A DNA stretch of 44,269 bases from Nocardioides sp. REDSEA-S33_B3. GTDB taxonomy: Bacteria > Actinomycetota > Actinomycetes > Propionibacteriales > Nocardioidaceae. The notes under the pieces are model-generated. The model did no database searches and was not told the origin of the DNA. It was given only the letters and a program-made list of their open reading frames with translations. The position numbers and the translations under genes were made by a program. The number at the start of each line of letters is the position of its first letter. The stretch's first letter is position 1. The DNA lies in assembly GCA_001627335.1 (NCBI GenBank), contig LUPK01000037.1:1-44269 (forward strand), read 5' to 3'. Positions 15,839 through 23,991 of the stretch are shown here, piece after piece.

Positions 15839-15927
15839 TCACCCCCTTCGCTGGGCACCCCCAGGAGCCCCCACCGGCCGCGACATAGGCTCGGCACGGC
15901 CAGCCGACCCGACCCTGGAGGTCCCGC

Positions 15928-16719
15928 ATGCACGGCGAGGTGCTCCGCACCGCACATCTGTCCCCGTCGATGGTCCGGGTGGTGCTCGGCGGTCCCGGAC
16001 TGGCCGACTTCCGCCCCAGCAGCGAGGCCGACAGCTACGTCAACCTCGCCTTCCCGCCGGCGGGGGCGGCCTACGGCCCGGTCTTCGACCCCGACGAGGT
16101 CAAGGAGACGCTGGCCAAGGACTGGTGGCCGGCGCGGCGCCGCCTGACCGTCCGCCACTGGGACGCCGAGGCGCGGGAGCTGACGCTGGACTTCGTCGCG
16201 CACGGCGACGTCGGGGTGGCCGGCGCCTGGGCGCTGCGCGCTCGACCGGGCGACGCACTGGTGATGACCGGTCCCAGCTCGGGCTACCACCCCGACCCGA
16301 CCGCCGACTGGCACCTGCTGGTCGGCGACGAGTCGGCGCTCCCGGCGATCGCGGTGGCCCTGGAGTCCCTGCCGGCGGGCGCGACCGCGGTCGCGGTGCT
16401 GGTCTGCGACGGGCCCGAGCACGAGCTGCCCCTGACCACGGAGGCCGACCTGGACCTGCGCTGGGTGCACCGCTCCGCGGCCGACCCGGCGCCCCTGCCC
16501 GCCGCCGTGGAGGCCGCGACCTTCCCCGAGGGTCGGGTGCACGCCTTCGTGCACGGCGAGGCCGACGAGATCCGCGCGATCCGGCGGCACCTGCTCACCG
16601 AGCGGGGGCTGGCCCGAGGCCAGATGTCGTGCTCGCCGTACTGGCGGCGCACGATGACCGACGAGGACTGGCGCGCGGTCAAGCGCGACTTCATCGCCTC
16701 GATGGAGGGCGACGCCTAG
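15928..16719 (+). CDS. Siderophore-interacting (SIP/ViuB-type) FAD-binding ferric reductase
   Basis: 263 aa. It has the N-terminal FAD domain (LSPSMVRVVLGGPGLADF; RRRLTVRHWD in place of the common RxYTxR flavin motif; LDFVAHGD; GPAxxW-like VGVAGAWALRARPGD) and a C-terminal NAD(P)-like domain (HLLVGDESALPAIAVALE; FVHGEADEIRAIRRHLL; SCSPYWRRTMTDEDW). These follow the ViuB/SIP family from end to end. TGGAGGTCC precedes the ATG. It would release iron from ferric siderophores in the cytoplasm. No siderophore genes or Fur box are seen nearby. The weakened Tyr in the flavin motif is worth noting. Confidence 0.87.
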   Translation: MHGEVLRTAHLSPSMVRVVLGGPGLADFRPSSEADSYVNLAFPPAGAAYGPVFDPDEVKETLAKDWWPARRRLTVRHWDAEARELTLDFVAHGDVGVAGAWALRARPGDALVMTGPSSGYHPDPTADWHLLVGDESALPAIAVALESLPAGATAVAVLVCDGPEHELPLTTEADLDLRWVHRSAADPAPLPAAVEAATFPEGRVHAFVHGEADEIRAIRRHLLTERGLARGQMSCSPYWRRTMTDEDWRAVKRDFIASMEGDA

Positions 16720-16734
16720 ACCGGGGGCCGTCCC

Positions 16735-17286
16735 TCAGGCGCGGTCGACCAGCACCAGACGCTGCAGGCTCCCCGCGAGGTCGGCCGCCACCTGCCCGCT
16801 CGGTCGCGTGTCGGAGATCGCGGTCAGGCAGAGCGAGCGGACGCAGCGCGCCAACCAGTCGAGGTCGACGTCCGGTGTGACCAGCTGCTCGTTTCGACGC
16901 AGCAGATGAGTGACCGGCTCGTCTGTGATGGCGCTGCGCAGCGCCTGGTCGAAGCGGTGCGCGGTGGCGGCGATGAGGAACCGGTGCTCGTGCGCGAGCG
17001 TCACGACCGCGTGCGAGAGGACCGAGAGCGCCTCGACGAGCGGCAGCCGCTCGATCTCGTCCAGCAGCCCGGGCACCACCCCCGAGGCGACGTGGATGAT
17101 GAGCGCGTCGACCAGGGCGTCGCGGTCGGAGAAGTGGCGGTAGAGCGTGGTCCGGGTGACCCCGGCCTCCTGGGCCACGTCGGCGAGGCTGACGTTGTCG
17201 GTCGACGCGAAGAGCCGCGCGGCCGCGTCGAGGATCGCCGCGCGGTTGCGCTGGGCGTCCGAGCGGGTCGCGCGGGCGGTGGGCAC
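16735..17286 (-). CDS. TetR-family transcriptional regulator
   Basis: 183 aa. The N-terminal HTH spans about residues 14-60 (AILDAAARLFASTDNVSLAD, VAQEAGVTRTTLYRHFSDRD). The rest is the usual helical ligand domain. GTG 17286 is preceded by TAGCCT 6 nt upstream, which suggests leaderless expression. It diverges from an acyl-CoA dehydrogenase 58 bp away and probably controls it, as many TetR regulators next to fatty-acid or steroid genes respond to acyl-CoA. Confidence 0.9.
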   Translation of the reverse strand: MPTARATRSDAQRNRAAILDAAARLFASTDNVSLADVAQEAGVTRTTLYRHFSDRDALVDALIIHVASGVVPGLLDEIERLPLVEALSVLSHAVVTLAHEHRFLIAATAHRFDQALRSAITDEPVTHLLRRNEQLVTPDVDLDWLARCVRSLCLTAISDTRPSGQVAADLAGSLQRLVLVDRA

Positions 17287-17344
17287 CCCACCAGGCTAGC
17301 GACGTAGGTTGGCGCCGCACGCCGAAAGCGCCGAAGGAGTCGCC

Positions 17345-18514
17345 ATGCCCGCCCGCCGCGTCCTCGCCCTCGAGGAGCACGCCGACCTGCTCCGTCTCGC
17401 CCGCGAGATCGTCACCACCGAGCTCGCTCCGCTGGTCGCCGACGCCGAGCGTGACGAGGTCTTCCCCCGTGAGGCGTTCCGCACCCTGGGCCGCGCGGGC
17501 CTGCTCGGGCTGCCCTACGCCGAGGACCTCGGGGGCGGCGGCGTCCCCTACGAGGTCTACCTCCAGGTGCTGGAGGAGATCGGCACCGTGTGGGCCTCGG
17601 TCGGCGTCGGTACGTCGGTGCACGCCCTGTCCTGCTTCGCCCTCGCCACCCGGGGCACCCCCGAGCAGCAGCAGCGCTGGCTGCCGGAGTTCCTGGCCGG
17701 CGACCTGCTCGGCGCCTACTGCCTCTCCGAGCCGCACGCCGGCTCCGACCCGGCCGCGATGCGCACCAAGGCGGTCCGCGACGGCGACTCCTGGGTGCTC
17801 ACCGGCGCCAAGGCCTGGACCACCCACGGCGGCCACGCCGACTTCTACACCGTGATGGCCCGCACCGGTGAGGGCCGCGGCGACATCTCCTGCTTCCTCG
17901 TGCCCGCCGACACCCCCGGCCTGTCCGCGGACGCCCCGGAGAAGAAGATGGGGCTCACCGGCTCCGCGACCGCGACCATGCGCCTCGACGGTGCCTGCAT
18001 CCCCGCCGACCACCTCGTCGGTGACGAGGGTGAGGGCCTGAAGATCGCACTCGCCGGCCTCGACGCCGGCCGCCTCGGCATCGCCGCCGTCGCCACCGGC
18101 CTGGCCCAGGGGGCCCTGGACCACGCGCTGGCCTACGCCCGCGAGCGCGAGGCGTTCGGGCAGCGGATCCTCGACCACCAGGGGCTCGGCTTCCTGCTGG
18201 CCGACATGGAGGCCGCGATCCAGACCGCCCGCGCCGCCACCCTGCACGCCGCGCGCCTCAAGGACGCCGGCCTCCCCTACGGCCGCGAGGCCAGCATCGC
18301 CAAGCTGGTCGCCACCGACCACGCCATGAAGGTCACCACCGACGCCGTGCAGGTCCTCGGCGGCTACGGCTACACCCGCGACTTCCCGGTCGAGCGCTAC
18401 ATGCGCGAGGCCAAGGTGACCCAGATCTTCGAGGGCACCAACCAGATCCAGCGGATGGTCATCGCCCGCTCGCTGGACCGCCAGCCCGACGACTCCATCA
18501 CGCACCTGTCCTGA
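17345..18514 (+). CDS. Acyl-CoA dehydrogenase
   Basis: 389 aa, full length. The N-terminal helical part is followed by AYCLSEPHAGSDPAAMRT and KAWTTHGGHADFYTVMARTG (FAD/substrate signature 1), and then the C-terminal domain with REAFGQRILDHQGLGFLLAD, QVLGGYGYTRDFPVERYMRE and KVTQIFEGTNQIQRMVIAR (signature 2). The catalytic Glu is in FEGTNQIQ. The start uses GAAGGAG. It oxidises a fatty or steroid side-chain acyl-CoA; chain preference is not visible. It diverges from a TetR gene, and a 23-bp-stem terminator follows. Confidence 0.94.
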   Translation: MPARRVLALEEHADLLRLAREIVTTELAPLVADAERDEVFPREAFRTLGRAGLLGLPYAEDLGGGGVPYEVYLQVLEEIGTVWASVGVGTSVHALSCFALATRGTPEQQQRWLPEFLAGDLLGAYCLSEPHAGSDPAAMRTKAVRDGDSWVLTGAKAWTTHGGHADFYTVMARTGEGRGDISCFLVPADTPGLSADAPEKKMGLTGSATATMRLDGACIPADHLVGDEGEGLKIALAGLDAGRLGIAAVATGLAQGALDHALAYAREREAFGQRILDHQGLGFLLADMEAAIQTARAATLHAARLKDAGLPYGREASIAKLVATDHAMKVTTDAVQVLGGYGYTRDFPVERYMREAKVTQIFEGTNQIQRMVIARSLDRQPDDSITHLS

Positions 18515-18516
18515 GG

Positions 18517-18566
18517 GAGTCGTGCCCCTGAGCGGGCGCTATGGCGCCCGCTCAGGGGCACGACTC
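18517..18566. terminator. Long bidirectional hairpin
   Basis: 23-bp perfect arms (18517-18539 and 18544-18566) enclose a 4-nt loop TATG between the converging acyl-CoA dehydrogenase and NAD(P)-dehydrogenase genes. Confidence 0.85.
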
Positions 18567-18568
18567 GG

Positions 18569-19660
18569 TCAGGTGCGCTTGCCGACGTAGGTGCCGCGGC
18601 CGGTGGGCAGCGGCAGGTCGAGCGTCGTGCGGATGCCGGGCGGAGCGGCGACGACGTCGGGGATGGCGTTCACGATGCGCCCGCAGGCGGCCACGATCGC
18701 GGCGTGGTTGTGGTCGCCGTGCTCACTGCTGGGCACGATGTCGACGGTGTACGACGGCTCCCCGACGATCTCGACCCGGTAGGCGCCACCGCCGGCCGCG
18801 GGGTGGGCCCAGTCGGGGCGCAGGTCATCGCGGGTGCGGGTGACGTGCTCGACGACGACCGCCGGGTGCCCGGCGACCATCCCGGAGATGGAGAACTTCA
18901 TCGCCGCGATCGTGCCCTGCTCGATCCGCCCCGCGGCGATGTCGTAGGACTCCGGCGCCGGCTCGACCTCCCAGTGCTCGACGATCTCGTCGACCTCGAT
19001 GCCGAGACCGGCGGCCATCATCCGGATCGCGGTGCCCCACGCCAGCGCGAGCACGCCGGGCAGGAACAGCATCGGCACGGTGTCGATCGGCTTTCCGAAG
19101 CCCATCAGGTCGAACATCACCTCGGCGCCGTCGTACGTCGCGTAGTCGGCGAGCTCGTAGCAGCGGACCTGCTCGATCCGCTGGCAGGTGCTGGCCAGCG
19201 CGAGCGGCAGCAGGTCGCTGGCGAAACCCGGGTCGACCCCGGTGATGTAGAGGCTGGCGCCGCCGGCCTGCGCGGCGGCCTCGACCTTCTCGATGACCCG
19301 GTCCGGGGCGGTGCCCCAGGGGTACTGCAGCGTCCCCGGCGCCGAGCCGACCACGTCGATGCCGGCCTCGAGCAGGCGGCAGACGTCCTTGGTGGCCTCG
19401 ACCGGGCGGGTGTCGCCCATGGCGCAGTAGACGGCGACGTCGGGACGCAGCGCGATGAGCTCGTCGAGGCTGCCCACCGCGGTGATGCCGGTGGTGACGT
19501 CGAGGCCCGCGAGCGCTCCCGCGTCGACGCCGACCCGGTCGGCCGTGGAGGTGCTGACACCGACGAGCTCGAAGCGCTCGTCGACGATGAGCTGGCGCAG
19601 GGTGAGCCGCCCTGCGTTGCCGGTGGCGACCTGGACGACCCGGGTCGGGGTGGGGGCCAT
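18569..19660 (-). CDS. NAD(P)H-dependent amine-dehydrogenase/dihydrodipicolinate-reductase-like protein
   Basis: 363 aa. The N-terminal Rossmann fold (VVQVATGNAGRLTLRQLI) and the layout VYCAMGDTRPVEATKDVCRL, SAPGTLQYPWG and YITGVDPGFASDLLPLAL match the family related to 2,4-diaminopentanoate dehydrogenase and DapB. In actinobacteria such proteins are often found in steroid or lipid loci with unknown substrates. It diverges from an SDR gene over a KstR-type palindrome that ends 16 bp before its start, so the two are probably co-regulated. Confidence 0.8.
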   Translation of the reverse strand: MAPTPTRVVQVATGNAGRLTLRQLIVDERFELVGVSTSTADRVGVDAGALAGLDVTTGITAVGSLDELIALRPDVAVYCAMGDTRPVEATKDVCRLLEAGIDVVGSAPGTLQYPWGTAPDRVIEKVEAAAQAGGASLYITGVDPGFASDLLPLALASTCQRIEQVRCYELADYATYDGAEVMFDLMGFGKPIDTVPMLFLPGVLALAWGTAIRMMAAGLGIEVDEIVEHWEVEPAPESYDIAAGRIEQGTIAAMKFSISGMVAGHPAVVVEHVTRTRDDLRPDWAHPAAGGGAYRVEIVGEPSYTVDIVPSSEHGDHNHAAIVAACGRIVNAIPDVVAAPPGIRTTLDLPLPTGRGTYVGKRT

Positions 19661-19675
19661 GGGAGATCCGATCGG

Positions 19676-19689
19676 TAGAACGTGTTCTA
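19676..19689. promoter_or_regulatory. KstR-type operator
   Basis: TAGAACGTGTTCTA is a perfect palindrome that fits the TNNAACNNGTTNNA motif of KstR, the TetR-family repressor of cholesterol catabolism in mycobacteria and rhodococci. It lies between two divergent oxidoreductase genes and overlaps the promoter zone of both. Confidence 0.7.
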
Positions 19690-19708
19690 TTTCACGGTCA
19701 ACCTACGC

Positions 19709-19714
19709 TACTTT
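19709..19714 (+). promoter_or_regulatory. -10 hexamer for the SDR gene
   Basis: TACTTT lies 7 nt before ATG 19722 and no Shine-Dalgarno is present; leaderless transcript likely. The KstR-type box sits about 20 bp upstream, where it would block RNA polymerase. Confidence 0.45.
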
Positions 19715-19721
19715 CGCTCCC

Positions 19722-20483
19722 ATGGGACGTGCCGAGGGTCGAGTACAGGGCAAGGTCGCGCTGATCAGTGGCGGCGCGCGCAACATCGGTGGCGCCACCG
19801 CGAGGATGCTGGTCGCCGAGGGCGCCTCGGTCGTCATCGGTGACGTGCTCGACGAGGAGGGGCAGGCCCTCGCCGACGAGCTGAACGCCACGCGCGTCGG
19901 CTCGGCGTCGTACGTCCACCTCGACGTCACCGACGACGACCAGTGGCGGGCGGCGGTCGAGACCACGACCGCGACCTACGGCTCGCTCACCGTGCTGTTC
20001 AACAACGCCGGCATCTTCAACGGCGGCCAGCTGCAGCGCTACAAGCGCGAGCTGTGGCAGCAGATGCTCGACGTCAACCTGACCGGCGCCTTCCTCGGCT
20101 GCCGCGCGGCGGCCGACGCGATGATCGCCTCGGGCGGCGGCTCGATCATCAACACCTCCTCCATCGAGGGCTTGCGGGGGACGCCCTGGGCGCACGGGTA
20201 CGTCGCCTCGAAGTGGGGCCTGACCGGGCTCACCAAATCGGTGGCGATGGAGCTCGCCCCGCACGGCATCCGTGCCAACTCCGTCCACCCCGGACGGATC
20301 AGCACCCCGGCCACCGACCAGATGCCGCCCGACCTGATCCCGATCCCACTGGGTCGCCCCGGCACCGTCGAGGAGGTCGCGGGCGTGGTCGTCTTCCTGG
20401 CCAGCGACGAGTCGACCTTCTGCACCGGCTCGGAGTTCACCGTCGACGGCGGCACTGTCATGCACATCCCGACCAACCCCTGA
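19722..20483 (+). CDS. Short-chain dehydrogenase/reductase (possibly hydroxysteroid dehydrogenase-like)
   Basis: 253 aa classical SDR. The cofactor motif is SGGARNIGGATARML (TGxxxGxG-like with an N-I change), followed by NNAGIFNGG, the catalytic triad Ser (IINTSSIEGL) and YVASKWGLTG (Tyr-x-x-x-Lys), and a PG motif in SVHPGRIST. An Asp at the end of beta-2 (VVIGDVLDEEG) indicates NAD(H) preference. The KstR-type box and the SDR fold suggest a sterol or bile-acid 3-/17-/20-hydroxy group as substrate. That is inference from the regulatory site only. Confidence 0.9.
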   Translation: MGRAEGRVQGKVALISGGARNIGGATARMLVAEGASVVIGDVLDEEGQALADELNATRVGSASYVHLDVTDDDQWRAAVETTTATYGSLTVLFNNAGIFNGGQLQRYKRELWQQMLDVNLTGAFLGCRAAADAMIASGGGSIINTSSIEGLRGTPWAHGYVASKWGLTGLTKSVAMELAPHGIRANSVHPGRISTPATDQMPPDLIPIPLGRPGTVEEVAGVVVFLASDESTFCTGSEFTVDGGTVMHIPTNP

Positions 20484-20513
20484 GCCATCCTCTCCGGCAG
20501 TGCCGACGGTCGC

Positions 20514-22070
20514 TCAGCTCTGGGTGCCCTGCGAGGCCTCGACGCTCGGCGGCGGACCCCCGCGCTCACCACCGGGGCCGCCGGAGCCACCGCCGGGGCC
20601 ACCACCGAAGCCACCCGGGCCACCGGCCACGGACGCATCGCTCGCGGTGACACTGCCGACCTGCGTCAGCCCGTCGGTGGAGTCGGCGGCGCCGTCGGCT
20701 GCCCCGGTCCACACCTCGTACGCCGACCCGCTGACCAGGTCCGCGGCCGCGACGGTCGGGGTGCCGTCGGCGGTGGCGACGAACGTGGCCACGACCGTGC
20801 CGGAGTCGTCCACGAGGCTGACACGCTCGCCGGCGCTGACAGCACTCGTCAGCGCGACGACGCCCGGCGACTCGAAGGCACCGTTGACGTCGAAGACCCC
20901 GTTGCCGCCCATGGCCGCGGCGCTGGAGACCACCACGGTGCCGCCGGTGATGCTGGCCTGGCCGTTGGAGTCGATGCCGTCGGAGCCGGCCCACACTTGG
21001 ACCGTCCCGCCGGTGACGTCGAGCAGCACCCCGTCCTCGACCTGCTCGGTCCCGCCGTCGGCGGTCCCGGCGGTCGCGTTGAGCCCGTCGTCGGAGGCGG
21101 TGATCGAGACCGAGCCGCCGGTGATGCGGATCAGCATGGCCTCGAGGCCCTCCTCGGACGCGGGGACGTCGAGCTCGCCGTCGACGACGTAGACCGCCCC
21201 GACCGCGTCGGCGCCGTCCGAGCCGGCGGTCACGGTCAGGTCGCCGCCGTCGACGAGGATCCAGCCGGGCTCGTTGACGTCCTCGTTGTCGGCCTTGAGC
21301 CCGTCGCCACCGGCCTCGACGTCGATCGTGCCGTCCTCGACGACGAGGTAGTCCTTGCCGCGGATCCCGTCGTCGACCGCGTCGACGGTGAGGACGCCGC
21401 CGAGGATCACCAGTCCGTCCTTGCTGGTGATGGCGTCGTTGCTCAGGCCGTGCACGGTCAGGGATCCCTCGCCGCCGATGGTGAGGTCGGCCATCGAGAA
21501 CAACGTGGCGTTGGGGGCGTCCTCCTCCTCGTCGTCGGCGGCCGACGCCGCGGCGTCGGAGAGGGTGTTGTCCGACCCGTCGGCGAGCACGACCACGGCC
21601 TCGTCGGCCGCGGTGATCACGAGGGGCGAGCTGGAGGCGGAGGTGAGGTCGACGCCGTCGAGGACGAGCACGACCTTGCCGTCGGCGTCGCTGTCCACGA
21701 CGACCTGGCCGTCGGTCAGCGTTCCCGACAGCAGGTAGGTCCCGGGCGCGCTGATCGAGACGACGTCGCCGTCGACCTCCGCTCCGGAGCCGTCGACGGC
21801 GCTGCCGCCGTCCTCGAGCGAGACGACCGTCGCGTCCGCGGCGTCCCACTCGAGGTCGTTGTCGTCGGCGTGGGTGTCGTCGAGGGTCGGTACGCCGCTG
21901 GCGACCGACGAGGTGTCGACGGCCGTAGTGCCGGTCGAGCCGGAGACGGTGGTGGCAGCCTCGGTGTCGCTGGTCGCGTCGGTCGCCGAGCAGGCGCCGA
22001 GGCCGACGAGCAGCAGGGTCGAGGCGGCCGCGGCGATCCGGCGGCGCAGGGGTGCGGTGGTCATGGTCAT
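20514..22070 (-). CDS. DUF4353 carbohydrate-binding-domain lipoprotein
   Basis: 518 aa. A signal peptide with lipobox LLLVGLGAC places the mature protein on the cell surface. It is followed by a Thr/Ser/Asp-rich linker and a long repetitive beta-solenoid-like region with units such as VVEDGTIDVEAGGDGLKADN, VDGGDLTVTAGSDGADAVG and GTVQVWAGSDGIDSNGQASI, typical of DUF4353. The end is Gly/Pro-rich (about residues 480-510). Its ATG overlaps the VTC stop by 4 nt; an ATG two codons later is also possible. In related loci the same slot is filled by CotH-like proteins. It probably binds Ca2+ and a surface polymer. Confidence 0.85.
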   Translation of the reverse strand: MTMTTAPLRRRIAAAASTLLLVGLGACSATDATSDTEAATTVSGSTGTTAVDTSSVASGVPTLDDTHADDNDLEWDAADATVVSLEDGGSAVDGSGAEVDGDVVSISAPGTYLLSGTLTDGQVVVDSDADGKVVLVLDGVDLTSASSSPLVITAADEAVVVLADGSDNTLSDAAASAADDEEEDAPNATLFSMADLTIGGEGSLTVHGLSNDAITSKDGLVILGGVLTVDAVDDGIRGKDYLVVEDGTIDVEAGGDGLKADNEDVNEPGWILVDGGDLTVTAGSDGADAVGAVYVVDGELDVPASEEGLEAMLIRITGGSVSITASDDGLNATAGTADGGTEQVEDGVLLDVTGGTVQVWAGSDGIDSNGQASITGGTVVVSSAAAMGGNGVFDVNGAFESPGVVALTSAVSAGERVSLVDDSGTVVATFVATADGTPTVAAADLVSGSAYEVWTGAADGAADSTDGLTQVGSVTASDASVAGGPGGFGGGPGGGSGGPGGERGGPPPSVEASQGTQS

Positions 22071-22840
22071 CGGGTGCTCCTGTGGTCGGAGGTGGTCGGG
22101 AGGTGGAGGTGGCGGGCCAGGGCGTCGTGCCACTTGCGCCGCGGGAGGGTCGGGTCCAGGGCGGCCAGCCCGGCGCCGTACTTGGAGAGCCGGACGGGGC
22201 GGAAGCCGCGCTGCCACAGCAACCGGTCGACGGCCGAGGGGGTCGAGCCGGTCTTGGTCTCGACGACGGCCAGGCCCGGGGGTCGCATGGAGCCCCCTGC
22301 CGGGGAGGTCCAGGTCAGGTCGGTGTCGATCGTGACGCGGGCGGCGGCTCCCGGGAGCAGCAGCGTGGTCCGGCCGTACGTCGTGGTCAGCACCGATCGC
22401 AGTGCGCGTGCGGTCCCGTCGCCGACGGCGGCGTCGACCAGGGCGGCCGCGTCGTCGGTGAGGCCGTCCCCGGCGATCGCCACGCGCTGCTTCAGCGTGG
22501 CGCCGCGTGCACCGCGGGTCTTGACCTCGAGCCAGCGACCCCCGGTGTCGAGGTAGTCGCGGGTCCGCACCTTCCAGCGGGTGCGCTGGGACCGGCCGGA
22601 GCTGTGAAAGCTGGCCAGGTCGGGGGTGTCGAGGTACGTCGAGCGGTACCCGAACCGGCGCCGCCCCTCGATCTCCAGCACCCGCGTTCCCTGCGGCAGG
22701 GCGGTCAGCAGCTCGTCGAGCGCGGCGACGGGCACGACGTACTTCCGGTCGACCCGCGCCAGCAGCGCAGCCTCCTCGACGAGGTCGGCGAGAGCGACCG
22801 GCGCCAGGTCGGCCAGCGGCTCCATCGCGAGCGCGCTCAT
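22067..22840 (-). CDS. VTC-domain protein (polyphosphate polymerase-like)
   Basis: 257 aa, a single VTC/CYTH-type tunnel domain. DRKYVVPVAALDELL, GYRSTYLDTPDLASFHSSGR (tunnel residues YxSxYxDTxxxxxYxxH-like), RTRWKVRTRDYLDTGGRWLE, VKTRGARGATLKQRVAI and VETKTGS (acidic metal ligand) are the expected alternating basic and acidic strands. No SPX domain is present. It is coupled by 4-nt overlaps to the DUF4956 membrane protein before it and the DUF4353 lipoprotein after it. This trio is a known conserved association, perhaps making or anchoring a polyphosphate-like surface polymer; the activity is inferred. Confidence 0.87.
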   Translation of the reverse strand: MSALAMEPLADLAPVALADLVEEAALLARVDRKYVVPVAALDELLTALPQGTRVLEIEGRRRFGYRSTYLDTPDLASFHSSGRSQRTRWKVRTRDYLDTGGRWLEVKTRGARGATLKQRVAIAGDGLTDDAAALVDAAVGDGTARALRSVLTTTYGRTTLLLPGAAARVTIDTDLTWTSPAGGSMRPPGLAVVETKTGSTPSAVDRLLWQRGFRPVRLSKYGAGLAALDPTLPRRKWHDALARHLHLPTTSDHRSTR

Positions 22841-23445
22841 CGGACGGCCTCCAGGGCCGCGGCGCGCGGGCTGCCAGGCCCGTTCGGGTCGGTGCCGGGG
22901 GCTTCGGAGGGTCGCCACCGGACGTCGACCAGCGTGGTGTCGTTGACGAGGTCGAGCTTGATCACGCGCACCGCCACGACCTCGCCCTCGAGCAGCCCGG
23001 CGAGGTGGGCGCGCAGCGTGGTCTCGCGTGGGTGCGCCCGATCGAGCAGCACGTGCTGGCTGCGAGAGCGGGGCGCGATGCGGTGGTGGTCGCCGATCGC
23101 GACCACGGCGACGACCGCGGCCATCAGGCCCAGGTCCAGGGCCTCGGTCCCGGTGCCGAGACCGCCGAGCAGGCCGAGGGTCAGGGCCGCGAAGTAGTAG
23201 GCGATCTCGTGCTGGGCCAGCTCCTCGGAGCGGAGTCGGATGATCGACAGGATGCCGAACAGGCCGAGCCCGAGGCCGGCGCCGACGGTGCTGGTGGTCA
23301 AGGCCGAGGCGACGGCGAGGACCCCGACGTTGGTGGTGAGGTAGGCGACGACGAGCTCGGGACGACGGTGGCGGGGTAGGAAGAGGCCGAAGACCAGGAC
23401 GCTGACGGCGACGAGGTCGGCCAGGTGGGCGACGTAGGACGGCAT
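22837..23445 (-). CDS. DUF4956 membrane protein
   Basis: 202 aa. Four hydrophobic segments lie in the first 130 residues (LADLVAVSVLVFGLFLP; VGVLAVASALTTSTVGAG; GLFGILSIIRLRSEEL; LGLMAAVVAVVAIGDH) and a soluble C-terminal part of about 80 residues follows. FGILSIIRLRSEELAQHEIA is the most conserved DUF4956 segment. ATG 23445 is preferred over an upstream in-frame start at 23487 because the protein then starts as the family does. First gene of the VTC operon and its likely membrane anchor. Confidence 0.87.
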   Translation of the reverse strand: MPSYVAHLADLVAVSVLVFGLFLPRHRRPELVVAYLTTNVGVLAVASALTTSTVGAGLGLGLFGILSIIRLRSEELAQHEIAYYFAALTLGLLGGLGTGTEALDLGLMAAVVAVVAIGDHHRIAPRSRSQHVLLDRAHPRETTLRAHLAGLLEGEVVAVRVIKLDLVNDTTLVDVRWRPSEAPGTDPNGPGSPRAAALEAVR

Positions 23446-23589
23446 GAGGAGTGGCTCCCGGATGGACGGCAGGTGAACACGCACCATCTAGCCGGGTCAG
23501 CATGTGCCGGCCCCGGGCACAGGCTGTGAGCCGTCTGTGACCTCAGCGCGCCCACGTGCACAGGGTCGCGGCCGCGAGCGATCCGCCGA

Positions 23590-23991
23590 TCAGGAGGGAG
23601 CGGCTCCCACCAGGGCCCGCTCGGCCAGCAGCTCCTCGACCCGCGTGCGCAGGGCTTGCACCGTGAAGGGCACGGCCAGCACCTCGTCGGCCCCGGCCAT
23701 GAGGCCTGTGCGCACCTCCTCGCGGGAGGTCAGCGAGGAGAGCATGACGACCGCCGATTGCGTGCGCCCGGTGTCGGCGCGCATCTCGTGCAGGACCTCG
23801 AGGCCGGTCAGTCGCGGCAGCACCATGTCGAGGATCACCAGGTCGAAGGGTTGGTTGCGCCACAGACCGAGCGCCTGGAGACCGTCGCGGGCGGCGGTGA
23901 CGCGGTGCCCTGCCAGGCGCAGGACCGGGACCATCAGCTGGAGCAGCTCAGGATCCCGCTCGGCGACCAGGAGGCGTCCGGTGCTCACCAT
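23590..23991 (-). CDS. Stand-alone response regulator (REC) lacking the conserved lysine
   Basis: 133 aa, receiver domain only, no output domain. The phospho-acceptor is D55 in LVILDMVLPR, the acidic pair is E11/D13, and the Ser of the Thr/Ser switch is in VVMLSSLTS. The invariant Lys before the Pro-Phe of beta-5 is replaced: ADEVLAVPFT has Val107 where KPF is normal. That Lys is needed for standard phosphate-driven switching, so the protein may signal unusually or bind constitutively. The start (ATG 23991 or GTG 23988) overlaps the stop of the 124-aa gene, so the two are made together. Confidence 0.85.
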   Translation of the reverse strand: MVSTGRLLVAERDPELLQLMVPVLRLAGHRVTAARDGLQALGLWRNQPFDLVILDMVLPRLTGLEVLHEMRADTGRTQSAVVMLSSLTSREEVRTGLMAGADEVLAVPFTVQALRTRVEELLAERALVGAAPS

